Of a stretch of 64,000 nt of DNA, positions 27,712-36,552 are shown piece after piece. The DNA lies in NCBI RefSeq assembly GCF_011038645.2, contig NZ_CP064955.1, positions 2,138,437 to 2,202,436 on the forward strand, in the 5' to 3' direction. How positions within the stretch are numbered: the first letter of the stretch is position 1; every line of letters starts with the position of its first letter. Position numbers and translations under genes: made by a program. Under the pieces are notes generated by a model, which did not search any database, was not told where the DNA came from, and saw only the letters and a program-made list of their open reading frames with translations. The stretch comes from Corynebacterium qintianiae. GTDB taxonomy: Bacteria; Actinomycetota; Actinomycetes; Mycobacteriales; Mycobacteriaceae.

Positions 27712-28462
27712 AAGGCATTGCAACAATGAGATCGATCAAGCCAATCCCCAAGATGTCACCGAGGGCATGCGCCACCACGAAGGGGTATATGCGTTGCGGC
27801 GGCCACCGGCGCGCAACCGCGTAGAAAACCGCACCGAAAACAACACCGATGAGCAGCGCGTTGAAAACCCCCTGATACGTGTGGAAGGAGGTTCGCACGA
27901 GAAACGAGTACGCGACTGCCCACCGGTGCCATTTCACCGGGAGGGAGAGGCAGATTGCGAGGAAGAAGAACTCCTCGTAGAAACCATTAAACATCGAGTA
28001 GACGAGCAAGAAGGGGTCCGCACCCACCCCCTCGGGAGGTTCTCCCACCACCGCAGCGACACCACCCGAACCGGTAATGCGGCCGCGAAGGGTGTACACG
28101 GCGTCGAACAGCAGGCCGCACCCCGCGAACAGCCCGATTCCGAGAACTGTCCCCTTGAGCGTCGGCCGCATCGTCCAGCGAGCGAGCTTCACGCGACGAA
28201 CACAAATGTAGGTGATAGCGACGGCGAGGAGGGCACCCTGTTGAACCAGGGCGTTCCAGTTCGACCTTGTAGTGAACTCCGACACTGCGCTGGCGGGCGA
28301 GTCAGGCGCAGCAGGGACAACGCCACCCCTCATCACCGACGACACGATGGATGTCCCGAAAAACACCGCCGTCAGCGCGACGAGGTCCCACCATGTCATC
28401 GTGTTTGCCGGACGTGCTAGACGGCTGGCCCCGAGTCGCTTCAAGCGGCTCCGTGGTGTCAC
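27710..28462 (-). CDS. CPBP family intramembrane metalloprotease
   Basis: The 250-residue product (GTG 28462) has six or more membrane segments and the three CPBP/Abi motifs: YEEFFF (Glu-Glu), RTSFHTYQG (His) and AHALGD (His). Relatives process prenylated proteins or act in immunity to bacteriocins. The start is chosen for GAGGA 9 bases upstream and the basic N-terminus MTPRSRLKRLGASR. The ORF stays open further upstream but runs into the divergent promoter. Confidence 0.85.
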   Translation of the reverse strand: MTPRSRLKRLGASRLARPANTMTWWDLVALTAVFFGTSIVSSVMRGGVVPAAPDSPASAVSEFTTRSNWNALVQQGALLAVAITYICVRRVKLARWTMRPTLKGTVLGIGLFAGCGLLFDAVYTLRGRITGSGGVAAVVGEPPEGVGADPFLLVYSMFNGFYEEFFFLAICLSLPVKWHRWAVAYSFLVRTSFHTYQGVFNALLIGVVFGAVFYAVARRWPPQRIYPFVVAHALGDILGIGLIDLIVAMP

Positions 28463-28589
28463 TGCAGGGTCCTCGATGCTGTAACTTCGGAAGCGATAGA
28501 AATATAGCGGCCTCCGAATCAAATCCGTTGCTATTAAGCTATGGTCAGTTTCCTGACAGCAGCACTGATCCGATTGGGAGGGAGCGCTC

Positions 28590-29495
28590 ATGCTCCGCAG
28601 AATTATTAAGCCCGTGATCCTCACCGCCGCGGTGGTCATTACCGTCACCATCGAAACGCCGGCAATGGCGGCACCTGCCCCGGCCAATTTCGGAACTACC
28701 GCGCCGCGCACGAGCATTACTTTCACGCACACCCCGACCGGCAACACGGTGGGCACTCCGAATGAACACGAATCCCGGCCCGGGCTTTCTATTGTGAAGT
28801 TGTACATCGCTGATTACGTCTACGACCACGGCACCGATGCGGACAAAGCGGATGCGTTTCGGATGTTGCAGGTGTCCGACGATGGCATTGCATCCGCCCT
28901 GTACGAGAGGTACCCCGATTCCATTGACTCGACGAGCCGAAAGTACGGGTTGCACGACACCCACGCTGCTCCGCACTGGGGCTACAGCACGACGTCGACA
29001 TATGATTCAACGAGGTACCTGGAAGCGCGCAAGCGCGACCACGGCGTTGCGGACCCGATCCTCACCGCCTTAGCTACCGCCGCCCCTGTTGCGGCCGACG
29101 GGTACCGGCAGGACTACGGGACCTCGCACTTACCGGGTGTAATAGGCACGAAGTGGGGCTGGTCGGACGACCGGTCCACCATCCACGCCACGGCATCGTA
29201 TGGCACGGACTTCAGCGTGTCAGCCCACACCTACGGTCCCGCAGCGCAACTCACCGGGGATGTTCTTGGCGCGTTCGCTGGCGGTTATGGGACGCTTCCC
29301 GGGCCATCCCCGGCGAACCAGGCAATCACCGATGCCGCCCACGGCGCACATGCCACGGTGAACGGCATCGCCGGCGCCATCAGCACGGTCCCCGGTTCCA
29401 GCGACGCAGCGGCACACAGCGCGGCACAAGCGCACCAAGCAATTGAGAGTGCCACGGACCAGGCGCGGCGGATGGCGGAGCGGTTTGCCGGTTAA
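28590..29495 (+). CDS. secreted SxxK (beta-lactamase/transpeptidase-fold-like) protein
   Basis: The 301-residue product has a signal peptide (cleavage near PAMAA). Residues 63-73 read RPGLSIVKLYI with Ser67 and Lys70 in SxxK arrangement at the start of a helix. GTKWGW at 186-191 resembles the KTG box on the beta-3 strand. This pattern fits a penicillin-recognising serine enzyme or a relative of it. The C-terminal 80 residues are Ala/His/Gly-rich. It may act on cell-wall peptides; activity is inferred and the middle SxN motif is unclear. Confidence 0.65.
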   Translation: MLRRIIKPVILTAAVVITVTIETPAMAAPAPANFGTTAPRTSITFTHTPTGNTVGTPNEHESRPGLSIVKLYIADYVYDHGTDADKADAFRMLQVSDDGIASALYERYPDSIDSTSRKYGLHDTHAAPHWGYSTTSTYDSTRYLEARKRDHGVADPILTALATAAPVAADGYRQDYGTSHLPGVIGTKWGWSDDRSTIHATASYGTDFSVSAHTYGPAAQLTGDVLGAFAGGYGTLPGPSPANQAITDAAHGAHATVNGIAGAISTVPGSSDAAAHSAAQAHQAIESATDQARRMAERFAG

Positions 29496-29617
29496 CTCCC
29501 GGGTCGCCGGGAACGAGCACAGGTTGCTTATCGACACTTAGCGCACGGCCACATTGAAGATGACACACACGATTGGTGCCCACTGTGCCGGCCCGCTGCG
29601 AGCTTGTGGCAGGGCTC

Positions 29618-30505
29618 CTATGCGCGCTTCGGGCCCGCAAGATCGTAAAAACCTTTACCCGACTCCCATCCGAAGCGGCCCTTGTCCAAGTACTCCTCCT
29701 TGATGGTCTGCAGGAATCGCGCCTGCCATTCGGGTGCGGTGCCGCTTTCTACGGAGTTGGTACCAATAGCGTAAATCGTGCGCAGGCCAATCATGTCCAT
29801 GAACTCAAACGGACCCATTGGCGCGCCGGTCGACACCCTCCAATCTGCGTCGATGTTTTCAATCGTTGCGTAGCCCTCCGCCCACAGTTCCTGCGCTGCG
29901 CGCAGAAGAGGAATGAGAAGCGAATTGAGGATATAACCTGGCTTTTCTTTCTTCAGCACAACCGGAACCATGCCTATTTGCTCGGCGAACTCTGTAAGAG
30001 TGTCGACCAACTCTGGGCGCGTCCCCGCGTGTGGCATGATCTCAGCGATATTGAGAACCCAAATGTTGTTCGCGAAATGGAGGTTGAGGAAGTCTTCCTC
30101 GCGCCCGCTAGCCGGCGCAAGCTTGGACGGCAGCATGGTCGAGGAGTTGGACACGAAGATGGCCCCTTCTTTCGCAGACGCGCCTACTCGTGACCAGACG
30201 TCGTTTTTGATATCAATCCGCTCAGGCACTGCCTCGATAACAAGGTCGGAGTCTCGGACCGCCGCCTCGAGGTCGGAGGTCTGCGTTAGGCGCTCACGCG
30301 CTGCTGCGATGCTGCGCTCGGAGGAACCCTCGACGTCTTGGAGGTAACGCTCCTGGAAAGAGTCGAAGCGCCCCTTCGCTGCAGCAATAGCCTCGTCATT
30401 AATGTCCCAAGACACCACATCAAAACCCTTGTAGGCAGTCTGGAACGCGATCTGCGCACCGAGAACGCCGGCGCCGAGAACGGTCACGTTTTTGATGGTG
30501 GGCAT
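29618..30505 (-). CDS. 3-hydroxyacyl-CoA (3-hydroxybutyryl-CoA) dehydrogenase
   Basis: The 295-residue product (ATG 30505, with AAAGGAG upstream) has an N-terminal NAD-binding fold VTVLGAGVLGAQIAFQTAYKGFDVV. The second domain contains NSLLIPLLRAAQEL and TGAPMGPFEFMDMIGL. It oxidises 3-hydroxyacyl-CoA or the reverse, in fatty acid breakdown or butanoate metabolism. It stands alone without a thiolase or hydratase partner. Confidence 0.9.
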   Translation of the reverse strand: MPTIKNVTVLGAGVLGAQIAFQTAYKGFDVVSWDINDEAIAAAKGRFDSFQERYLQDVEGSSERSIAAARERLTQTSDLEAAVRDSDLVIEAVPERIDIKNDVWSRVGASAKEGAIFVSNSSTMLPSKLAPASGREEDFLNLHFANNIWVLNIAEIMPHAGTRPELVDTLTEFAEQIGMVPVVLKKEKPGYILNSLLIPLLRAAQELWAEGYATIENIDADWRVSTGAPMGPFEFMDMIGLRTIYAIGTNSVESGTAPEWQARFLQTIKEEYLDKGRFGWESGKGFYDLAGPKRA

Positions 30506-30813
30506 TGTTAAGCTCCTTTTTTTGCGGTGATCCTTACACCTGTAACGGTAAGCCTGAACGCGGTGGTTTTCAACCATCCACCGCGTCGCTCACCGTGGCC
30601 GTCGCCACGAGGAACACCACCGAGACTTCGCCTCACGGAGACCGCATGTAGAAGACCGCGGCAAACTCTTGGAGCTCCACCGCAGTGACCGGGCGGTGAA
30701 GGTGCCGAGGAGACCTCATGTCATGGTGCGCAGGCGTCGGAAGCGGGCGAGACGCGGCCTGGCCCGTTAGTCTGGAAAGCAGCTGACTTATTTTCCTCCC
30801 GCTAGGAGACGCG
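30506..30813. other. 308-base intergenic region with a GC hairpin
   Basis: CGCGGTGG (30559-30566) pairs with CCACCGCG (30578-30585) around an 11-base loop, about 55 bases upstream of the dehydrogenase start; it could be an operator. The rest holds no convincing gene. A short minus-strand reading frame ending near 30633 has no ribosome binding site and no recognisable product. Confidence 0.4.
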
Positions 30814-31686
30814 ATGCCGAAACCCACGCAGCACATTGTCCGCACTACCGACGGCGAGAAGTTAGCCGCTTTCACCTACGGAGATCCGGCGAATCCACCC
30901 CTCGTACTCATCCATGGATATCCAGACGACCACGCAGTGTGGGCGAAAGTTGTTCCGCGTCTCGAGCATCGTTTCCATGTCGTTGCGTACGACGTGCGCG
31001 GGGCGGGGGAGTCCACTCATCCGCGATCGATGCGCTCCTATCCCTTATCGCAGCTGGAATGCGACCTTGCTTCCGTTGCCGATCAGGTTCTCCACGGCCG
31101 ACCATTCCACCTGGCAGCCCATGATTGGGGATCCATTCAGTCGTGGGAAGCTGCGACTGACCCCGGGTTTGGCGGGCGAATCCTGAGCTTTACCTCGATT
31201 TCGGGTCCGTGTCTCGACCACGGCGCCCACTTGGTGCGCCGCCTCGCAACCCGCCCTCTGAAATTGGCGAAGCTGCTAGCGCCGTCCTGGTATATCGGTG
31301 TATTCCATCTGCCGGTTCTTGCACCGGCGTTCTGGAAGTTTGCTACGCCGCAGCAGTGGCGGAGACGGGTATGCAATCTCGAAGGCACCGACGATATACC
31401 TCTGAACCCCAATGCAGACAAGAACGGTCGCTTCGGAGTCGAGCTTTACCGAGCGAACGTGGTACCTCGCCTAGTGGCCCCTCGCAACCGGTATGCGCAA
31501 TGCCCTGTTCAAGCGGTTGTTCTTACGCGCGATAACTTCGTTAGACCGGAGTACATCGATGAAATGCGCCGCTGGGCGGACGATTTAGAGGTTACTGAGA
31601 TTGACTCGAACCACTGGGCGGCACTGAGCCACTCGGCCGACGTTGCCAAAGCGATCGGTGACTTCGCCTTGCTCAACCACAATTAA
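30814..31686 (+). CDS. alpha/beta hydrolase with Asp nucleophile (epoxide hydrolase-like)
   Basis: The 290-residue protein has the oxyanion loop HGYPDDHAVW (His34), DVRGAGEST, and a nucleophile elbow AAHDWGS with Asp104 rather than Ser. The catalytic base is probably His267 in SNHWAALSH. An Asp nucleophile in HDWG is typical of epoxide hydrolases and haloalkane dehalogenases. AGGAG at 30803 supports the ATG. It converges on the next gene with no spacer at all. It may belong functionally with the neighbouring dehydrogenases, but no pathway is evident. Confidence 0.88.
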   Translation: MPKPTQHIVRTTDGEKLAAFTYGDPANPPLVLIHGYPDDHAVWAKVVPRLEHRFHVVAYDVRGAGESTHPRSMRSYPLSQLECDLASVADQVLHGRPFHLAAHDWGSIQSWEAATDPGFGGRILSFTSISGPCLDHGAHLVRRLATRPLKLAKLLAPSWYIGVFHLPVLAPAFWKFATPQQWRRRVCNLEGTDDIPLNPNADKNGRFGVELYRANVVPRLVAPRNRYAQCPVQAVVLTRDNFVRPEYIDEMRRWADDLEVTEIDSNHWAALSHSADVAKAIGDFALLNHN

Positions 31687-33042
31687 TTAGTACCCGCTTG
31701 ACCCGCCGGCCCCCGAGAAGCCCGAGCTGAACGAGGAGTTGGTGCTCGACGACTGCGCCGCCTGCTCCGCCTCCACGTTGGAGGTGTGCCAGCTGTTGAG
31801 GGCCACGTAGGGAACGTAACCGGAGTAGTAGTAGTTGGTGTCGTAGATCGTGGGGCGCACCAGCTCGTTGTGCTCCTTGACGTCGCTGAACTGCTTCTTC
31901 TTCACCACCTCGAGGATGGCGCGGTAGTCACCGAGCACGCGCACGAACCTGTCGAGGAAGTCCGGGGCCTCGGGGTTGCGGTCAAGCTCGTTGATTCTGG
32001 CCTCCAGCTCGGCGAGCTCGGCTTCCAGCTTCGGATCCGTCACGCCTAGGCGGGCCTGCATGACATCTTCACGGATCGCGGTGAGGTCGGAGCGGCGCGC
32101 CGCGGCGTCACCGTTCTCCACCTTGAAAAGGCGGTTGATGTTGTCCTCGGCGTTGGAGGTATGGCGGATGGATTCGGCGGCGCTCGCAAGCTGGGTGCGG
32201 TGAGAGTAGACCTGCTTGTCGTCGTTCATGTCGATGCCGCCGATTCCGCCTGCTCCCGACACGGTGTCGTGCATGCCGAGGAAGCGGTCGCGGACCTCGG
32301 CCCACTGCTTGCGCATCTCGTTGTCGGCGAAAGCACTCGTGAGCGAGTTGGCGCGCACGTCTACCTCGTTGAGGCGCTGGCCCAGCTGCGCGTACTCGCG
32401 GGTCACCAGCTCGTAGTCCTCGCGTCCCTGCGCGATCGCCTTCTTCCGGCGGTTCGCGGCGGCGACGGCAATCGAACTGCCGGCTAGACCTATGCCACCG
32501 GCGCCGATGCCGGCACCGACGCTGGCGCCGATCCGGTCATCGACGGCAGAATTGTGGTCGTAACTTTCAATGTCTTGGGCGTTCATCGCCTTATTGGCGC
32601 CGGCGAACATGGCGGCGGGGATGTTGTTGTCGCGCATGCCGGGCTTCATCGCGTCGTTGACGCTCTCCAGGCGCTCACCCTCGCGCAGGTGCAACTGGTC
32701 CGCGACATCCTCCCCGGCGAAGGAGAAGACTTGCCGCTGTTCGGTACCGGCGCCGATGATCAGCACCCCGTCGGCGAACTTGTCGTTGCCGATTTCATCG
32801 GGGTAGTTGTCGCGCATAAACTCCTCGACGGTGTCATTAACGTTGTCGTGGGACTTGTCGAAGACCATCCAGTGGAGGGTTTTCACGGTGGAGGGGGCGC
32901 TGAGACGCTCGGCGCTCTCGAGCATGCGCGCCTCGTCACCGGGGGCGAGTATATCGTGCGGGTCGTTGATAACAACCCGGGGCGCTCCGATTGTCTGCAC
33001 CGCGAACTGGTCGCGCTCTGGCACATCGATCTGGCTGGCCAC
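31687..33042 (-). CDS. DUF5129/TPM-like protein, cut off from its membrane anchor by an amber codon
   Basis: The 451-residue reading frame from GTG 33042 holds a TPM-like domain at about residues 20-165 (VINDPHDILAPGDEARMLESA, DGVLIIGAGTEQRQVFSFAG). It continues with a Gly/Ala-rich hydrophobic stretch (ASVGAGIGAGGIGLAGSSIAV), a long helical region and a Ser/Gly-rich tail typical of TPM proteins. I recognise the corynebacterial DUF5129 family. Directly upstream in the same frame are 23 hydrophobic codons and a TAG, so the normal N-terminus appears to be separated by a nonsense codon. No ribosome binding site precedes the GTG. Confidence 0.7.
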   Translation of the reverse strand: MASQIDVPERDQFAVQTIGAPRVVINDPHDILAPGDEARMLESAERLSAPSTVKTLHWMVFDKSHDNVNDTVEEFMRDNYPDEIGNDKFADGVLIIGAGTEQRQVFSFAGEDVADQLHLREGERLESVNDAMKPGMRDNNIPAAMFAGANKAMNAQDIESYDHNSAVDDRIGASVGAGIGAGGIGLAGSSIAVAAANRRKKAIAQGREDYELVTREYAQLGQRLNEVDVRANSLTSAFADNEMRKQWAEVRDRFLGMHDTVSGAGGIGGIDMNDDKQVYSHRTQLASAAESIRHTSNAEDNINRLFKVENGDAAARRSDLTAIREDVMQARLGVTDPKLEAELAELEARINELDRNPEAPDFLDRFVRVLGDYRAILEVVKKKQFSDVKEHNELVRPTIYDTNYYYSGYVPYVALNSWHTSNVEAEQAAQSSSTNSSFSSGFSGAGGSSGY

Positions 33043-33114
33043 CTAGCCGCCTGCACCCAGACCCAGAAGGGCGGTGATGCCTACGATTGCGCCAATCTGA
33101 TTCATGCTCGCCAT
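33043..33114 (-). other. in-frame N-terminal anchor remnant ending in TAG
   Basis: On the minus strand from ATG 33114 the frame reads MASMNQIGAIVGITALLGLG-AGG, then TAG (33043-33045), then VASQIDV of the downstream frame. The hydrophobic stretch looks like the signal anchor expected at the start of the DUF5129 protein. A single base change from TAC or TAT would explain the stop. Confidence 0.7.
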
Positions 33115-33153
33115 GCCCCGCATCCTACGCCCGTCTATGACGGGGAGTGTAGG

Positions 33154-33864
33154 TCAAAACGGCTCCGCGACGGCCCGGCCGATGATCACGGTGCCAGGCT
33201 CGATCATCTCCGGCAGGTTCGCCTCCACCATGTCAAGTGAGTCGCCCGTGAGAAACCAACCGGACCACGCCTCTTTCCCGGGGGAGAAGAACTGGTCGCC
33301 CTTGCCGATGATGTTCAAGGTGGCGTCGCGTAGCCACAAAGGGCCGACGAGGGCCGAGTGCTCCGTTCCCTCGAGCCGTGTCAATCCGGGTTGGTAAGCG
33401 ATGACGTGGGAGCGCGTGAGCAGGGCGTCGAAAAGCGAATGCACGTGGGGGACCGCGGCCTCGGTACCCAGGTAAGCGACCGTGACCAGAGACAACTCCG
33501 CAGCGCCCACGCCGTCGCGCGTGTCTAGGCCGGTCAGGCCGCCGAGGGCGGAGGGGAAGCGGGCAGCGGCGAAGGGGTCGTCCATGAAGAAGATCTCGAT
33601 GCGGTTGTCGCGGTCAATGCCGTTGAAATCGACGAGCGCGTTGAGCTCGTACAGCTTCATTGAACCGGGGTCCCGCAGATTGCCGTAGGCAGCTTCGGTG
33701 CGCAGGTCCCACAAGATGAACTCGTCCTCGACGGGGTGGGGCCGCGGTGATAGGGCGAGGATTTCCGTGCCACTGGCTGACACACGTTCGCGCCAGATGT
33801 CGTAGGCGATGCCGAGGTCTTCGTCGTGGGCGATGAAGTGGGTGGTGACGATCTCGGCGGACAT
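33154..33864 (-). CDS. conserved hypothetical protein
   Basis: The 236-residue soluble protein has no signal or membrane segment. It begins MSAEIVTTHFIAHDEDLGIA and contains IEIFFMDDPFAAARFP and HVHSLFDALLTRSHVIAY. I recognise no family. TATCCT at 33872-33877 (minus strand) lies 7 bases before the ATG, so a leaderless transcript is likely. A parS site starts 33 bases upstream of its start. Confidence 0.7.
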   Translation of the reverse strand: MSAEIVTTHFIAHDEDLGIAYDIWRERVSASGTEILALSPRPHPVEDEFILWDLRTEAAYGNLRDPGSMKLYELNALVDFNGIDRDNRIEIFFMDDPFAAARFPSALGGLTGLDTRDGVGAAELSLVTVAYLGTEAAVPHVHSLFDALLTRSHVIAYQPGLTRLEGTEHSALVGPLWLRDATLNIIGKGDQFFSPGKEAWSGWFLTGDSLDMVEANLPEMIEPGTVIIGRAVAEPF

Positions 33865-33896
33865 AGTTATCAGGATACCGCCCGGTACGAATGCGA

Positions 33897-33912
33897 TGTT
33901 TCACGTGAAACA
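33897..33912. other. parS site 1
   Basis: TGTTTCACGTGAAACA, a perfect match to the bacterial parS consensus, lies between two divergent genes. ParB should load here; parB itself is at 58957-60024. Confidence 0.95.
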
Positions 33913-33982
33913 TGGGAGTAGATTGAGGGGACACCCACCACTACGGATCGTTCGGCACGTACCTGCCGATGGAGGAGAACTC

Positions 33983-35107
33983 ATGGCTACCGTCACCTTT
34001 GACAACGCAACCCGCGTCTACCCGGGGGCAGACACCCCGTCGGTTGACGCTCTAAGCCTGGACATCGCGGACGGGGAGTTCCTCGTCCTCGTCGGGCCGT
34101 CCGGCTCCGGCAAGTCAACCGCCCTGCGCATGCTTGCTGGGTTGGAAGAGACCAACGGTGGCCGGATCCTGATCGGGGACAAGGATGTCACCACCCTGGA
34201 ACCAAGGGAGCGAGACATCGCCATGGTGTTCCAGAACTACGCTCTCTATCCGCACATGTCCGTGCGCGAGAACATGGGTTTCGCCCTCAAGCTCGCCGGG
34301 ATGGACAAAGCTCAAATCAGCGAGCGCGTTGAGGAAGCCGCTCGCACCCTGGACCTCACCGACTACCTCGACCGTAAACCGAAGGCGTTGTCCGGTGGCC
34401 AGCGCCAGCGCGTGGCCATGGGCCGCGCCATCGTCCGCGAGCCGCAGGTCTTCCTCATGGATGAGCCCCTGTCCAACCTCGACGCCAAACTGCGCGTGCA
34501 AACCCGCACGCAGATCGCCAGCCTCCAGCGCCGCATGGGTGTGACCACCCTCTACGTCACCCACGACCAGACCGAGGCGCTCACCATGGGCGACCGCATC
34601 GCCGTACTCAACTTCGGGGTGCTGCAGCAAGTGGGCACCCCGCGCGAGCTGTACGACACCCCGCGCAACGTATTCGTCGCCGGCTTCATCGGCTCGCCGG
34701 CGATGAACATCGGCACATTCACCGTGGACGCCGCGTCGCGCACCGCCCGCGCAGGAGCCGCGAGCATTCCGCTTGACGACGCCCTCTTGAGCGCCATCAC
34801 CCCAGCGGACAACAACCAGGTCGTCCTCGGCTTCCGCCCGGAAGGGCTCGAGCTTGTCGGCGAAGACGCGGAGAACACCATTCCGGTAGTGATTGATTTT
34901 GTCGAGGAGCTCGGCTCGGATTCCTACCTCTACGGCCACCTCGCAGGGGGCGGTTGGGTTGAAGAGAACAGCCCCGCGGGTGAGACGGGCTCTATCGTGT
35001 TGCGCACGCCCCCGCGCACCGACGTCCGCGAGCGAGATGTCGTCCACGCCCGCATCGCACCGGGTGGCCTGCATGCGTTCAGCGCGTCGACGGGTGAGCG
35101 CATTTAG
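33983..35107 (+). CDS. ABC transporter ATP-binding protein, MsiK/UgpC/MalK family
   Basis: The 374-residue ATPase (ATG 33983, ribosome binding site GGAGGA) has Walker A GPSGSGKST, Q-loop MVFQNYALYPHMSV, signature LSGGQRQRVAMGRAIV, Walker B FLMDEPLSNLDAKLR and H-loop THDQTEA. A C-terminal OB-type regulatory (TOBE) domain follows from about residue 240 (GFRPEGLEL). Orphan ATPases of this type energise several sugar importers in actinobacteria. No permease genes are adjacent. The gene lies exactly between two parS sites. Confidence 0.92.
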   Translation: MATVTFDNATRVYPGADTPSVDALSLDIADGEFLVLVGPSGSGKSTALRMLAGLEETNGGRILIGDKDVTTLEPRERDIAMVFQNYALYPHMSVRENMGFALKLAGMDKAQISERVEEAARTLDLTDYLDRKPKALSGGQRQRVAMGRAIVREPQVFLMDEPLSNLDAKLRVQTRTQIASLQRRMGVTTLYVTHDQTEALTMGDRIAVLNFGVLQQVGTPRELYDTPRNVFVAGFIGSPAMNIGTFTVDAASRTARAGAASIPLDDALLSAITPADNNQVVLGFRPEGLELVGEDAENTIPVVIDFVEELGSDSYLYGHLAGGGWVEENSPAGETGSIVLRTPPRTDVRERDVVHARIAPGGLHAFSASTGERI

Positions 35108-35111
35108 CCCA

Positions 35112-35127
35112 TGTTTCACGTGAAACA
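35112..35127. other. parS site 2
   Basis: A second perfect TGTTTCACGTGAAACA lies 5 bases after the MsiK-type gene stop and 1.2 kb from site 1. Confidence 0.95.
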
Positions 35128-35139
35128 TGACCCATCGTT

Positions 35140-35178
35140 AAACCCCGCCACTCTGCCAAAAGCGGAGGGCGGGGTTTT
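35140..35178. terminator. bidirectional terminator after the MsiK-type gene
   Basis: AAACCCCGCC, then CTCTGC, loop CAAAA, GCGGAG, GGCGGGGTTTT. The stem is about 16 pairs, with A-run and T-run on either side, so it can stop both the plus-strand ATPase transcript and the convergent symporter transcript. Confidence 0.9.
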
Positions 35179-35201
35179 CGTATTGCCAAGTTGTAGCGCG
35201 A

Positions 35202-36467
35202 CTACGCGCGGGTGGAGCCGCTCTCTACTCGAGAGGTGGGGGTGCTGGGGGAGGCGTCGTCAAGCTCGCGCGTCTCATCTTCGAGCTGGTAACCCTGGAT
35301 GCGGCCAGCGGCGAAGCGGTTGACGATCAGTGCGATCGCACCGTCGCCCGTGACGTTCGCCGCGGTGCCGAAGGAGTCGACGACGATGTACGCGGCGATC
35401 ATGAGCGAGATCGCGGACTCGTCGAAACCGAGGTTGGACTGCAGTAGGCCAACGGCCGCCATGATCGCGCCGCCGGGAACGCCCGGAGCGGCCACCATCA
35501 TGATGCCGAGCAACAGCAGGAAGCCCAAAATCTGGCCCGCGGAGACATCCATGTGGCCCATGTAGACGATCGCCAGGGCGTAAAGGGTGATCTTCATCAT
35601 CGAACCGGACAGGTGGATAGTCGCACACAGCGGGACCACGAAGCCCGCCACGTTCTCGTCAACCTTGTTCTTCAGTGTCGATGCGTAGGTGACGGGGATG
35701 GTCGCGGCGGAGGACGAGGTGCCGAGCGCGGTGAAGTAGGCGGGCAGCATGTTGCCCAGCGCGGTGATCGGGTTGCGGCCGGCGATGATGCCAGCGACGA
35801 CGTAGAGCAAGAGGATGATCACAAGGGTCATTACCACGGAGAGCAACAGCACGGTGCCGAACGCGGCCATGGTGGAGCCGAAGTTGTCGTTCATTCCCAG
35901 GTTGAGGAAGGTGCCGAAGATGTAGATCGGCAGCAGCGGGATGACGAAGGAGGTGACCACCTTCAGGATCACGTTCTGCAGCTCGTCGAGTACGCGGTAC
36001 ATGTTGTCTGACTTCACGGCGGTCATCGCGATGCCGATGACGAAGGCGAGCAGCAGCGCGGACATGACGGCGAAGGGTGCCGGCATCTCCACTTCGAAGA
36101 ACGGCGACAGCCCGCCGGCTTCGGGGTCGGCGACGTCGGTGTTCAGTGTGCGGTCGCCGAGCAGGGAGGGGTAGAGCGCGGACGCGGTGCCCCAGGCGAT
36201 GAGGCCCGAGATGATCGTGGAGGCATACGCGATGCCGGCAGTCACGCCGAGCCACTTGCCCGCACCCTTGCCCAGCCCTGCGATAGCAGGCGCGATGAGC
36301 GCGAAGATGAGGACCGGCACGAAGAAACCGAGGAAGTTCGAGAACAGGCCGTTGAAGGTGACGAAAACCCGGGCCAACCATTCAGGGAAGAAGAGGCTGC
36401 AGACGATGCCCAGGACGATCGCGACGACGATCCAGAACAGCAGCGAGCTGAGGATTTTGGATTTCAT
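35202..36467 (-). CDS. dicarboxylate/amino acid:cation symporter (DAACS family)
   Basis: The 421-residue protein (ATG 36467, MKSKILSSLLFW) has eight or more membrane segments. The serine-rich re-entrant loop reads ALGTSSSAATIPVT, and the substrate/cation region includes PGVPGGAIMAAVGLL. It should take up C4-dicarboxylates, glutamate or serine/threonine with Na+ or H+. An ORF extension upstream of 36467 lacks family similarity. Confidence 0.9.
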   Translation of the reverse strand: MKSKILSSLLFWIVVAIVLGIVCSLFFPEWLARVFVTFNGLFSNFLGFFVPVLIFALIAPAIAGLGKGAGKWLGVTAGIAYASTIISGLIAWGTASALYPSLLGDRTLNTDVADPEAGGLSPFFEVEMPAPFAVMSALLLAFVIGIAMTAVKSDNMYRVLDELQNVILKVVTSFVIPLLPIYIFGTFLNLGMNDNFGSTMAAFGTVLLLSVVMTLVIILLLYVVAGIIAGRNPITALGNMLPAYFTALGTSSSAATIPVTYASTLKNKVDENVAGFVVPLCATIHLSGSMMKITLYALAIVYMGHMDVSAGQILGFLLLLGIMMVAAPGVPGGAIMAAVGLLQSNLGFDESAISLMIAAYIVVDSFGTAANVTGDGAIALIVNRFAAGRIQGYQLEDETRELDDASPSTPTSRVESGSTRA

Positions 36468-36552
36468 AGCTTGTATTGTGACCGATACCATATGCCCCGG
36501 ACAACTGACACCCCCGCTCACGAGGTCACGGGCGACGTTTATGCTTGAGACC

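Noticed and set aside
30633..30875. 80-codon minus-strand frame in the gap before the alpha/beta hydrolase
   Set aside because: It overlaps the hydrolase start region, has no ribosome binding site, and its product resembles nothing I recognise.
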